A stretch of DNA of 64,000 bases from Glutamicibacter ardleyensis (GTDB taxonomy: Bacteria; Actinomycetota; Actinomycetes; Actinomycetales; Micrococcaceae). The notes below the pieces were generated by a model that saw only the letters and a list, made by a program, of their open reading frames with translations, was not told the DNA's origin and did not search any database. The translations under genes were made by a program, and so were the position numbers. Numbering within the stretch: position 1 is the first letter of the stretch; each line of letters starts with the position of its first letter. Where the stretch lies: NCBI RefSeq assembly GCF_014644555.1, contig NZ_BMKX01000001.1, positions 248,001 to 312,000 on the forward strand, given 5' to 3'. Below are positions 44,120 through 52,972 of the stretch, piece after piece.

Positions 44120-45058
44120 ATGGCTCAGTACACTCCTCATGAACTTGCCGACAAGCTCAAAGACGGCCTGCTCTCCTTCCCAGTCACTGCATTTGATGCG
44201 AACCTCGAAGTAGACGAGCCCGCTTACCGCCGCCACTTGGAATGGCAGTCAAGCTTCGACGTGGCAGGCCTATTCGCTGCCGGTGGCACGGGTGAAGGTT
44301 TCGCCCTGACCGCCGAAGAAGCGGCCAATGTTGTACGCATGGCGGTGGAAGAGGCAGGTTCGCGCGTTCCGGTTCTAGCTTCCGCTGGCGGTTCCACCAA
44401 ACAGGCAATCCAAAATGCCCAGGATGCCGAAGCCGTCGGCGCCGAGGGTCTGCTGCTGCTTCCTCCGTACCTGACCGAATGCGATCAGGATGGTCTCTAC
44501 GAGCACGTCTCGGCAATTTGCGCAGCTACCAAGACCGGTGTGATCGTGTACAACCGTGCCAACGCAATCTACTCGGCAGATACGGTGGCTCGTCTTGCCG
44601 AGAACCACGAAAACTTCATTGGCTTCAAGGATGCACTAGGCGATATCGAGCACCTGACCAAGGTCTATGCCAAGAACGGGGACCGCCTGTTCTACCTCGG
44701 CGGTCTGCCCACCGCCGAGACCTTCGCCCTGCCATTGTTGCAGCTGGGCATGAGCACGTACTCATCAGCCATGTACAACTTCGTCCCGGAGTTCGCCTTG
44801 GACTTCTACAAGGATGTTCGTGCCCAGGATCGTGTGGCAGTGAATGAAAAACTGAACCGCTTCGTCTTGCCATACCTGGACATCCGCGACCGGGTGAAGG
44901 GTTACGGTGTTTCCATCGTCAAGGGCGGATTGAAGGTCGTTGGCCGTGACTCCGGTTCTGTGCGTCCCCCTCTTCAGGACCTGACCGAAAAGGATCTTGC
45001 AGATCTTTCGGCTCTAATCAAGCAGGCCGGCATCGTTCCTACCGGCGCGAGCCTCTAA
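44120..45058 (+). CDS. kdgD: 5-dehydro-4-deoxyglucarate dehydratase
   Basis: A 312-residue aldolase-fold enzyme of the dihydrodipicolinate synthase family that dehydrates and decarboxylates 5-dehydro-4-deoxyglucarate to 2-oxoglutarate semialdehyde. FDANLEVDEPAYRRHLEWQ near the start, GLFAAGGTGEGFALT, VYNRANAIYSADT with the Tyr, and NFIGFKDALGDIEHL with the Schiff-base Lys are all as in KdgD. ATG 44120 follows AAGGAC. It leads the kdgD-aldehyde dehydrogenase-gudD operon. Confidence 0.94.
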   Translation: MAQYTPHELADKLKDGLLSFPVTAFDANLEVDEPAYRRHLEWQSSFDVAGLFAAGGTGEGFALTAEEAANVVRMAVEEAGSRVPVLASAGGSTKQAIQNAQDAEAVGAEGLLLLPPYLTECDQDGLYEHVSAICAATKTGVIVYNRANAIYSADTVARLAENHENFIGFKDALGDIEHLTKVYAKNGDRLFYLGGLPTAETFALPLLQLGMSTYSSAMYNFVPEFALDFYKDVRAQDRVAVNEKLNRFVLPYLDIRDRVKGYGVSIVKGGLKVVGRDSGSVRPPLQDLTEKDLADLSALIKQAGIVPTGASL

Positions 45059-45108
45059 GCAAAATTCGTTCCTTACCGACAACCTATCTCGTCGAACCAG
45101 GAGTATTT

Positions 45109-46710
45109 ATGAGCACCACAACGCAGAACCTAACCGGGCAGTCCATCCTCGCCGGCACGCAGACCAGCGGTACCGGCCGAGAAGTCCACGGCTACAATCC
45201 AGCGACCAACGAACCGCTAGAGCCTGCCTACACGCTCATCGATGAGCAGCAATTAAAGGTCGCCACCGAGGCAGCTGCCGAAGCCTTCGATTCTTTCCGT
45301 TCCTTGGAACCTACCAAGCACGCAGATTTCTTGGAAGCCATTGCAGATAACATCGAAGCGGTTGGGGCCGAGCTGGTAACGCGCGCCATGGCCGAGACCG
45401 GCCTACCCGAAGCCCGCCTAACCGGCGAGCGCGGACGCACCACGGGTCAGCTGCGCTTGTTCGCGAAGGTTGTACGCCAAGGTGACCAGCACGGGGTCCG
45501 TGTGGATCCTGCCTTGCCCCAGCGACAGCCAGCACCTCGGGTTGACATCCGCCAGCGTAAAATCGCCGTTGGCCCGGTAGCCGTCTTCGGTGCCTCAAAC
45601 TTCCCGCTGGCTTTTTCCACCGCTGGTGGTGACACCGCTTCGGCGCTGGCAGCCGGTTGCCCGGTGATCTTCAAGGCACACAATGCCCATCCCGGAACCA
45701 GCGAAATAGTGGGACGAGCAATCACCAAAGCGGTAGCCGACTTTGGCCTGCACCCGGGCGTCTTCTCCCTGGTCTACGGCCCAGGCGCCTCTATTGGTCA
45801 GGCGTTAGTTGCCGATCCGGTGATCAAGGCTGTGGGCTTTACCGGATCACGCTCCGGGGGCACCGCGCTGATGGCTACCGCGGCTGCGCGGCCGGAACCA
45901 ATCCCGGTATACGCCGAGATGAGCTCCATCAATCCGGTGATCTTCTTCGAAGGAGCCTTAGCCGAGGATCCGTCCGCGCAGGCTGCGGCATATTTGGCTT
46001 CGGTCATAGGCTCTTCGGGCCAGCTGTGCACGGCCCCCGGCTTGGTCTTTGTCCCGACGGGTGAAGCTGGCGATGCATTTGCTCAGGCCATTAGCGCTCA
46101 AGCACCGGCAGCTTCCGGCCAGACCATGCTCACCGAGTCAATCTTCAACTCCTGGACTCAGGGCGTCGAAGCCTTAGGCAGCCAAGAAGGTGTCGAGCTG
46201 TTGGGTCGTGGCATCGAAGGAACCGGAAAGAACGCGCCGGCACCAACCATCTACTCCTCGAACGTGGAACAACTGCTGGCCAACTCTGTCTTGCAAGATG
46301 AGATCTTCGGTGCAGCGTCATTGGTCATTCATTACGCGGATGCTGGGCAGCTAAAGAACGCACTATCTAAGCTGGAAGGACAACTCACCGCAACCTTGCA
46401 GCTGACCGAATCGGACTACGCAGTCGCGGCCGAGGTCATTCCAACGCTGGAAACCAAAGTTGGTCGCATCCTGGTTAACGGATGGCCAACCGGAGTCGAG
46501 GTAGGACATGCAATGGTTCACGGCGGGCCGTTCCCTGCAACCTCCGATCCGCAGACCACTTCGGTCGGTACACTGGCAATCGAGCGATTCCTGCGTCCCG
46601 TGGCCTACCAGAATTTCCCTGATGGTTTGTTGCCAAAGCCAATTGGCATGGACAATCCTTGGAATCTGACCCGACGTGTTGATGGCACGCTGAAGACTGT
46701 TGGAGAGTAA
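45109..46710 (+). CDS. 2-oxoglutarate semialdehyde dehydrogenase
   Basis: A 533-residue NAD(P)-dependent aldehyde dehydrogenase. AVFGASNFPLAFSTAGGDTASALAAGCPVIFKAHNAHPGTS, GFTGSRSGGTALM (NAD loop), the Glu in EMSSINP and the catalytic Cys in SSGQLCTAPGL are visible. The short HPFPATSDPQTTSVGT-like C-terminal pattern places it in the alpha-ketoglutaric semialdehyde dehydrogenase group. It oxidises the KdgD product to 2-oxoglutarate. ATG 45109 follows CAGGAG. It is 50 bp from kdgD and three bases from gudD. Confidence 0.93.
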   Translation: MSTTTQNLTGQSILAGTQTSGTGREVHGYNPATNEPLEPAYTLIDEQQLKVATEAAAEAFDSFRSLEPTKHADFLEAIADNIEAVGAELVTRAMAETGLPEARLTGERGRTTGQLRLFAKVVRQGDQHGVRVDPALPQRQPAPRVDIRQRKIAVGPVAVFGASNFPLAFSTAGGDTASALAAGCPVIFKAHNAHPGTSEIVGRAITKAVADFGLHPGVFSLVYGPGASIGQALVADPVIKAVGFTGSRSGGTALMATAAARPEPIPVYAEMSSINPVIFFEGALAEDPSAQAAAYLASVIGSSGQLCTAPGLVFVPTGEAGDAFAQAISAQAPAASGQTMLTESIFNSWTQGVEALGSQEGVELLGRGIEGTGKNAPAPTIYSSNVEQLLANSVLQDEIFGAASLVIHYADAGQLKNALSKLEGQLTATLQLTESDYAVAAEVIPTLETKVGRILVNGWPTGVEVGHAMVHGGPFPATSDPQTTSVGTLAIERFLRPVAYQNFPDGLLPKPIGMDNPWNLTRRVDGTLKTVGE

Positions 46711-46713
46711 TAG

Positions 46714-48042
46714 ATGAGTAACCAGCCAACTATCGTCTCAATTCAGGTCATCCCCGTCGCCGGGCACGATTCAATGCTTTTGAATCTCTCCGGGGCACAT
46801 GGGCCTTTCTTTACTCGAAACATCACAATCGTCACTGACTCCGAAGGTCGCACGGGCTTGGGCGAAGTGCCCGGCGGTGAAGCAATCCGTTCAACCATTG
46901 AAGAAGCAGGCGCACTACTAACCGGTGCGCCGGTGGCCAAATACCGCTCGCTGCTTCGCCAGGTCGCTGCCCGTTTCGCAGATCGCGACGCTGGCGGCCG
47001 CGGGGCACAAACCTTTGACCTGCGCACCACGGTGCACGCGGTCACTGCCTTGGAATCAGCCTTGCTGGATTTGCACGGACAGTTCCTTGGTGTTCCGGTC
47101 GCCGAACTGCTTGGTGATGGACAGCAACGTGACGCCGTGCCGATGCTCGGATACCTGTTCTACGTGGGTAACCCAGACCAAACCGATCTTCCCTACCTAC
47201 GCGAACCGCAAGGTGCAGACGATTGGGAACGAGTACGCCGCGAAGAGGCCATGACTCCAGAGGCCGTGGTACGTCTGGCAGAGGCGGCCCAGCAGCGTTA
47301 TGGTTTCAAGGACTTCAAGCTCAAGGGAGGAGTTCAACCCGGCGACGCCGAAGTCGACGCTGTCATCGCGTTGAAGGAACGCTTCCCGGACGCTCGCATT
47401 ACGCTGGATCCAAATGGCGGCTGGCTGTTGAAGGACGCCATTCGCCTGGGCAATCGGATGAAGGGAATCGTCGCCTACGCCGAGGATCCCTGCGGTCCGG
47501 AAGGCCGTTTTTCGGGCCGCGAAGTCATGAGCGAGTTCCGCCGTGCCACCGGGCTACAAACCGCCACTAATATGATCGCCACCGACTGGCGCGAAATGGC
47601 ACATGCAGTACGCACCAACGCTGTGGACATTCCCTTGGCAGACCCACATTTCTGGACCATGTCCGGTTCGGTGCGAGTCGCCCAGCTGTGCGACGAGTTC
47701 GGGTTAACCTGGGGCTCACACTCCAACAACCACTTCGATATTTCGCTGGCAATGTTCACTCAAGTTGGTGCCGCCGCACCAGGTGAGATCACTGCACTTG
47801 ATACTCACTGGATCTGGCAAGACGGCCAGGGGCTCACCGAAGAACCGCTATTGATCCGTGACGGTGAAATCAAAGTGCCGCAGCGCGCCGGTTTAGGTGT
47901 CTCGCTGGACATGGATCGCGTTCAGAAGGCCCACGAACTCTATCTCGAACATGGGCTCGGCTCGCGTGACGACGCAGTGTCAATGCAGTACCTGATCCCC
48001 GGGTGGAGCTTCGATTCGAAGAGCCCTTGCCTGGTGCGCTAG
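46714..48042 (+). CDS. gudD: Glucarate dehydratase
   Basis: 442 residues, nearly colinear with enteric Gud[10 protein letters not shown] (KxK), [84 protein letters not shown] with the catalytic His, and the closing [19 protein letters not shown]. It converts D-glucarate to 5-dehydro-4-deoxyglucarate. ATG 46714 begins three bases after the dehydrogenase stop. Of the two glucarate-dehydratase-like genes here this is the canonical one. Confidence 0.95.
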   Translation: MSNQPTIVSIQVIPVAGHDSMLLNLSGAHGPFFTRNITIVTDSEGRTGLGEVPGGEAIRSTIEEAGALLTGAPVAKYRSLLRQVAARFADRDAGGRGAQTFDLRTTVHAVTALESALLDLHGQFLGVPVAELLGDGQQRDAVPMLGYLFYVGNPDQTDLPYLREPQGADDWERVRREEAMTPEAVVRLAEAAQQRYGFKDFKLKGGVQPGDAEVDAVIALKERFPDARITLDPNGGWLLKDAIRLGNRMKGIVAYAEDPCGPEGRFSGREVMSEFRRATGLQTATNMIATDWREMAHAVRTNAVDIPLADPHFWTMSGSVRVAQLCDEFGLTWGSHSNNHFDISLAMFTQVGAAAPGEITALDTHWIWQDGQGLTEEPLLIRDGEIKVPQRAGLGVSLDMDRVQKAHELYLEHGLGSRDDAVSMQYLIPGWSFDSKSPCLVR

Positions 48043-48071
48043 TGAGTCCATATAGCATCGCCATAACGCAC

Positions 48072-48116
48072 TGAAGACGGTGAAGATAACTACCTAAGTT
48101 ATCTTCACCGTCTTCA
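48072..48116 (+). terminator. Terminator of the kdgD-gudD operon
   Basis: TGAAGACGGTGAAGATAACT (48072-48091), loop ACCTA, and the exact complement (48097-48116): a 20-bp perfect stem, 29 bp past the gudD stop codon. There is no U tract. Confidence 0.85.
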
Positions 48117-48170
48117 CCTATGCCAGGCACCATATATTGCAGCCACAGATTTGTTGGAGAGGAAGGCCCT

Positions 48171-49112
48171 ATGCAGGGAGTATTACAAGGATTTGCGATA
48201 GTGCTGATCCTCATCGGCATAGGACTAGCGACTTCCGTGGCCTTGCCGGGCAAACGGGAGATGATTGCCAAGGGCCTGACCCCACTGATCTTCTACATCA
48301 CGAATCCAGCACTGATGTTCGTGCTGCTCTCAGGGACCGACTTGCGAGCCGTGATCGGCGTATTCACTCCCATAGCACTGATCACCGCGGTGCTTACCGG
48401 CGGCCTCTTCGCCCTCATTTCCAAGCTGGTTTTCAAGACGCCCACGCACCGACTACCAGCCGCCGCCATGTCCACTAGCTACGTTAACGCCGGAAATATT
48501 GGTGTCCCATTAGCTCTTTACGCGGTGGGAAGCACCAACCCAGTCGTCTCGGTGCTCATTGCGCAGCTGCTGATCATTGCTCCGATCTACTTGTGCATGT
48601 TTGCTTTGGCTTCCCGGGCACAACGAGGTGGCACGGAGAGCCAGCCACTGGGCACAACGATTGTTAAATCCGTTGCCAACCCGGTCACCATCGCCACCTT
48701 CATTGGCGCGGTGTTTTCCTTCTTCAATTGGTCTTTGCCCGAGGTTATTCACGCACCAGTACAGATGCTTGGCGACGCCTCGATCCCATTGATGCTCATG
48801 GCATTCGGCATGTCCTTATATGGACAACGCCCGCTCTCCGACAAGAGCCTGCGAGGAGAAATTTATGTAGCGACGGCGTTCAAGGTGCTGTTCATGCCAT
48901 TGCTCGCCTGGCTCATGGCAAGATTCGTCTTTGGCTTAGACGGAGTAGACCTTCTGGGCGTGGTTATCATGGCCGCGTTGCCGACAGCACAGAACGTCCT
49001 GCTGTTCTCACTGCAATTCAAACTAGACGTCGCGATCCCCCGTGAAGTAGTACTTACCAGCACGTTGCTCACCGTTCCTACTGTGCTCCTAGCGACTTTT
49101 CTACTCGGATAA
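48171..49112 (+). CDS. AEC-family (auxin efflux carrier-type) transporter
   Basis: 313 residues from ATG 48171, which follows GGAAGG; an upstream ATG is inside the terminator region and lacks a site. Ten hydrophobic segments in two inverted halves, with NPALMFVLLSG, SYVNAGNIGVPLALYAVGS and GDASIPLMLMAFGMSL matching the AEC/MadM-like carriers of malonate or other carboxylates. Placed just after the diacid operon but with its own promoter. It could export or import a carboxylate. Confidence 0.87.
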   Translation: MQGVLQGFAIVLILIGIGLATSVALPGKREMIAKGLTPLIFYITNPALMFVLLSGTDLRAVIGVFTPIALITAVLTGGLFALISKLVFKTPTHRLPAAAMSTSYVNAGNIGVPLALYAVGSTNPVVSVLIAQLLIIAPIYLCMFALASRAQRGGTESQPLGTTIVKSVANPVTIATFIGAVFSFFNWSLPEVIHAPVQMLGDASIPLMLMAFGMSLYGQRPLSDKSLRGEIYVATAFKVLFMPLLAWLMARFVFGLDGVDLLGVVIMAALPTAQNVLLFSLQFKLDVAIPREVVLTSTLLTVPTVLLATFLLG

Positions 49113-49140
49113 CTCGTACAGAAGTAACCAGCAGACGTTC

Positions 49141-49175
49141 GGGTAGCCTGCCAAAAATACGTAGGCAGGCCACCC
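49141..49175. terminator. Bidirectional terminator between AEC and hmp genes
   Basis: GGGTAGCCTGCC (49141-49152) and GGCAGGCCACCC (49164-49175) pair with one mismatch over an 11-nt loop. It lies between convergent stop codons at 49112 and 49201, so it can serve both genes. Confidence 0.75.
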
Positions 49176-49200
49176 GGATTCTGGCTGCGCTACCACCTAA

Positions 49201-50406
49201 CTACTGAAAATCTGCAAGCCACAGGTCAGGGCCGAAAACTTCATATTGGATGTCCTTGGCGGGAATCCCCCTGGCTATCAGGGCGCTGCGCACAAGTTTC
49301 ATAAATGCCAATGGTCCACAGAGGTAGTACTCGGCATCTTCAGGCAATTGAACATCATCGATGTTCATATACCCGGAGTGCTCGTTTTCTGCCATGGTGC
49401 CATCCGGACGTTCAAACCAGGCATCAAGTTTGCCCTCATTAAGCTGTGCCAGTGAATCTTCGACTTGGCGTCGCAAGGCAAAGGTACCCGGCTCACCGTC
49501 CGCGTGGAGCAACTGAATTTTTCGGTCGGTGTCGGATTTGACCGTATGCGAAAGCATTCCCGCCATAGGGGTGATACCAATACCCGCGCTCGCCAGGACA
49601 AGCGGACGGTTGGAGTAGTTCAGCACCACGTCACCAAATGGTGCTGACAACTGCACGCGATCCCCCACCTTCACGGTATCGTGCAACAGGTTACTCATTT
49701 CTCCGTCAGGTGCTCCTTGGATGCCTTGTACTCTCTTGACGGCAAATTGGCGATGGTCGCCATCATCCGCGGCGGTCAGCGAATACTGCCGAAGCTGGTG
49801 AACACCGTCTTTCATGAGCATCTTCAACGAGACGTATTGCCCTGGTAATGACTGTTTGGTGGGGCGTGGATCGGTCCGTTTGACCACGAAGGTGACCACG
49901 TCTGAGGTCTCTTCTCTGCGTTCAACTACTTCCCAAGTGCGCCAGATTTCATCTGGGTTCAAATCCACCGCGGAATAGAGTCCGCGTTCCTTGTTAATGA
50001 GCATGTTAGCCATCAGCCAATACACTTCATCCCAAGCTGCCGCGACTTCGGGAGTCACCGCATCGCCGAGGACATCGACGATGGCCCACATCAGGTTCTC
50101 ATGAACAATGGCGTACTGATTCGGGCGCAGCCCCAGAGAGACGTGCTTGTGGGCTACGCGGTTGAGCAGGTGATCGGGAAGATTATCCGGGTTGTCCACC
50201 AAGTTCGTGGCGAATGCGGCAATGGACCCGGCAAGAGCTTGTTGCTGATGCCCATCGGCCTGATTGCCACGGTTGAAGAGCCCGTCGAGCAATTCGGGGC
50301 GACCTTTGAACATATGGTCGTAAAATCGGCGGGCAATTTCGTGGATATTTTCACCGACCACTGGAAGCGTGGCCCTGATAATCGGCAGGGACGTATCGGA
50401 AAGCAT
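49201..50406 (-). CDS. hmp: Flavohaemoglobin (nitric oxide dioxygenase)
   Basis: 401 residues. The globin domain (1-140) has the proximal haem His in VAHKHVSLGL (residue 88) and the flavohaemoglobin-type RPNQYAIVHENL. The FAD domain has GQYVSLK and RQYSLTA, and the NAD domain has ASAGIGITPMAGML, AEYYLCGPLAFM and YEVFGPDL. It turns nitric oxide plus oxygen into nitrate using NAD(P)H. It is a single gene with no NsrR or other obvious regulator next to it. Confidence 0.95.
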   Translation of the reverse strand: MLSDTSLPIIRATLPVVGENIHEIARRFYDHMFKGRPELLDGLFNRGNQADGHQQQALAGSIAAFATNLVDNPDNLPDHLLNRVAHKHVSLGLRPNQYAIVHENLMWAIVDVLGDAVTPEVAAAWDEVYWLMANMLINKERGLYSAVDLNPDEIWRTWEVVERREETSDVVTFVVKRTDPRPTKQSLPGQYVSLKMLMKDGVHQLRQYSLTAADDGDHRQFAVKRVQGIQGAPDGEMSNLLHDTVKVGDRVQLSAPFGDVVLNYSNRPLVLASAGIGITPMAGMLSHTVKSDTDRKIQLLHADGEPGTFALRRQVEDSLAQLNEGKLDAWFERPDGTMAENEHSGYMNIDDVQLPEDAEYYLCGPLAFMKLVRSALIARGIPAKDIQYEVFGPDLWLADFQ

Positions 50407-50794
50407 GGCGCTGACTCCTCGCTAGTACCTATTCCACCAGCAAGAAATCCTGGCGGACTTAGCGTGAAGCTATCACCGAAGTTCGGTCGCTGACAGTAAG
50501 TTTCGTGAAGGAAGATCCGACTCGATTTACATCCAAATTTTCTTTTCGTTCCAGCTATTTTTTGGGCCCTTGGCTGACTTGTGGTTTGTACACCAACCAG
50601 TTCGCCTATCGATGCTATTAATGGAAAATAGAGTTCTGACTCCAAGTAATTGTTACGACTAAATCGAACGAGAAATCTTCATACGGCCCCTAAGACAATG
50701 CGCAAAACCCGGGTAGTTTCCCTCCCCATAAGGAAAACTACCCGGGCGCATACCCGTGGCGGCTCGTCCCCAAACGAGCCACCACGAATTCTAT
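50407..50794. other. Region between hmp and the TM2 gene
   Basis: About 390 bp with no gene. The left part should hold the hmp promoter; I see no clear NsrR- or NnrR-type site. The right part holds two tandem hairpins (50708-50746 and 50756-50785) that end the TM2-family operon. Confidence 0.6.
50708..50785 (-). terminator. Two tandem hairpins downstream of the TM2 operon
   Basis: The first is CCCGGGTAGTTT (50708-50719) with AAACTACCCGGG (50735-50746). The second is GTGGCGGCTCGT (50756-50767) with ACGAGCCACCAC (50774-50785), with one mismatch. Both lie within 90 bp past the TM2 gene stop on the minus strand. Confidence 0.75.
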
Positions 50795-51574
50795 TTAGCG
50801 CTTCTCTTCGATGGTGACGGTCCAACCGTCGAAGTTCGCGGCGTTGACATCCAGGAAGTATTTTCCTGCGGATTTGTGCAGTGCGGTCTCATCATTTACC
50901 GGAGAATCAACTATGAGTTCGGGAATTCCACCGTCCTTCATCAGGTCGGTACCTTCGGTCAGCACGTATATCGATCCCAGCGCCATATTTTCGCCACCTT
51001 TGAAGCTGTAGCTCATGCGCACTTCGCCACCGGTGAGCTCAAAAACTGCACTGGACTTATCGGTCTTGCCTTTGAGAGAAACAACTTCCTGCCAAGCAGC
51101 TTCCGCCGGCTTGTCTTCAACCACTGTCTCTTCTTCGGCCACGGCTTCTTGTGGCTCAGCTTCGGGAGCAATGGGCTGCGTTACTGGCTGTTCCACGACA
51201 GGGACGATTGGTGCCGTACTCGGTGTGGAGCTATTTGCACTATTGGCACCGCCAATCGCGCCGATGACAACTATTGCAATGCTCACGATCCAGGCAAGCA
51301 TTTTGTGCTTGGAGTATCCGGCCAGAGGCTGCCGGCGTTTGTCGGTCATGCCTCCGCAAAGAATAATGATCAGATCGATGAGCGCCCAGACGCCCAGTCC
51401 GCCAAAGGTGAATAGTTTTAGTAGCCCCGTTCCCACCTTGCCCAGATAAAAACGATCCACGCCCAAGGCCCCGAGAAACAGCGAAAGCAACCAAGTGGTG
51501 ACGAAGGATTTCTGCGGGTAGGCCGGTGCCGGGTAGTACTGCGGTTGAGCGGGTGCTGCGTTGGTGTAACTCAT
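50795..51574 (-). CDS. TM2-domain protein with Pro/Glu linker and C-terminal beta domain
   Basis: 259 residues. The TM2 domain (about 20-80) has the characteristic [42 protein letters not shown] pattern. A second helix at about 90-108 follows, then a Pro/Glu/Val-rich linker (115-155), and a 100-residue C-terminal domain rich in strands, probably extracellular ([10 protein letters not shown]...[18 protein letters not shown]). TM2 proteins are widespread but of unknown function. It is preceded on the same strand by two small envelope genes. Confidence 0.82.
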   Translation of the reverse strand: MSYTNAAPAQPQYYPAPAYPQKSFVTTWLLSLFLGALGVDRFYLGKVGTGLLKLFTFGGLGVWALIDLIIILCGGMTDKRRQPLAGYSKHKMLAWIVSIAIVVIGAIGGANSANSSTPSTAPIVPVVEQPVTQPIAPEAEPQEAVAEEETVVEDKPAEAAWQEVVSLKGKTDKSSAVFELTGGEVRMSYSFKGGENMALGSIYVLTEGTDLMKDGGIPELIVDSPVNDETALHKSAGKYFLDVNAANFDGWTVTIEEKR

Positions 51575-51628
51575 GATGATTCCTCTGGTGTGATTGATGA
51601 TGTGCGGATTACGGGGTTGATGAAGGGT

Positions 51629-52264
51629 CTACTGCTTGACCCAAGTACCGCATCGGGTGGATTCAAAGTCCTGGCCCTTTTTCACGGAGACCGTGGGGCG
51701 TCCACCGCCGGGAATACCGTTGTTGACGATGTCCGAGCCGTTAGTACCGGTCTTGAGTACTGCCCAATAGCAGTCACTGCCTACTGGTTCTTTGGTTCGG
51801 TAGGTGCCGGCTTTGATGTCAGTCCCCACTGTCCAGACACCGTTTTCTACCGAATTCTCGGCTTGTTCGACTTCGATCTTGCCGACGGCTTTCTCGCGCG
51901 CTGTGATTTTCTTGTCCTGGGATGCGAGCTCTTCTTCGCGCACATCCAATCCGGTCGAACGTTCGTCGAGCTGCGTAGTACGTTCCTCGACGGCGCTTTC
52001 TCTGGCAGAAATGCCACCTTCGAGATCATCCAGTTCGCTTTGCACATCGTCACGCTCGCCTTGCAGAATCTCGTTGGAATCCGAGAGCGATTGATACTCC
52101 GCGGATTCACGGGGATCAACGCTGTCGACACCGATGAATACTCCTCCGGCAAATGATCCGGCAACCAAGAGCGTTCCAACAATGAGGGCCGCAGTTTTCT
52201 TCTTGCTCCACCGTTTATTCGGAACCGCCGACGACGACTGTTCCATTGTGTTCAGGCCACTCAT
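51629..52264 (-). CDS. Membrane-anchored coiled-coil protein
   Basis: 211 residues: a short N-terminus, one membrane helix (about 25-45), a strong coiled coil (about 60-130, rich in Glu/Gln/Asp/Leu heptads), and a C-terminal domain GVWTVGTDIKAGTYRTKEPVGSDCYWAVLK...STRCGTWVKQ. That terminal module, with two Cys, recurs in many actinobacterial secreted proteins, and a disulphide is likely. The gene is coupled by a four-base overlap to the gene upstream and lies 55 bp before the TM2 gene. Confidence 0.75.
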   Translation of the reverse strand: MSGLNTMEQSSSAVPNKRWSKKKTAALIVGTLLVAGSFAGGVFIGVDSVDPRESAEYQSLSDSNEILQGERDDVQSELDDLEGGISARESAVEERTTQLDERSTGLDVREEELASQDKKITAREKAVGKIEVEQAENSVENGVWTVGTDIKAGTYRTKEPVGSDCYWAVLKTGTNGSDIVNNGIPGGGRPTVSVKKGQDFESTRCGTWVKQ

Positions 52265-52740
52265 TTGCTGTTGTCCTTTTCAATCAAGATATTTGAACCG
52301 CTATCCGGGTGATAGGACCAGCTGGCGGTGAGCCCGTCCCACGAATCGGTTTGGGTGCCATCCAAAGCACGCGTTCGACCGATTTTTTGCTGAGTCGTTT
52401 CGGGAACTCCGATTTCGTTCAACATGCATATATACGCCACGTAGTCAGACGTTCCCGAGTCAAAGCTCTCTTGGCCTTTGGTGTCGAGCTCGATTGCAGC
52501 GCCTCCATCCAGGATGTTGAATCCATCGGAGGTAATGCCGCAGCTGGCAATCATTTCGTTGAGCTTCTTTTCACTGATCGGTGAGGAGCTTGCACCGTTT
52601 GTGGTGGCGGCTCCAAGCCCCAGCCCAAGTGCCAAGCCAACAGCCAATCCGCCGGCCGCTGGCAACACCCATCGATTCTGCGCTTTTCGTGGGCGTTGCA
52701 TTTCTGGCGGGACGATTGGTCCCTCAAATGTTGGCTGCAT
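52261..52740 (-). CDS. Membrane-anchored hypothetical protein
   Basis: About 159 residues from ATG 52740, which follows AGGAG; an ATG 16 codons upstream lacks support. A Pro-rich start, a single Gly/Ala-rich membrane helix (about 28-47) and a C-terminal extracytoplasmic domain with two Cys (IASCGITSDGF, AYICMLNEIG). No family is recognised. It is the first of three genes whose products share a helix plus external domain layout, so they may form one envelope system. Confidence 0.65.
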   Translation of the reverse strand: MQPTFEGPIVPPEMQRPRKAQNRWVLPAAGGLAVGLALGLGLGAATTNGASSSPISEKKLNEMIASCGITSDGFNILDGGAAIELDTKGQESFDSGTSDYVAYICMLNEIGVPETTQQKIGRTRALDGTQTDSWDGLTASWSYHPDSGSNILIEKDNSK

Positions 52741-52972
52741 GATGTGCTCCTGGGGAAAATGCTCAGTGATGAAAGAACACCATTGCACTTCGAGAAGTGT
52801 GCCGGATCAGCCGGTAGCGTTCTGAGATCAATCTTGCTGGTGAGACATAACCCATGTCAGTTATTTTGCTGATAATGGGGGTTATCAGAGATACACTCAA
52901 AACAACGGTATTCGAAGTCATAAGTTCATGGAACACACCCTCACCACGCGACCAAGTATGTAAGGAAGGAAA

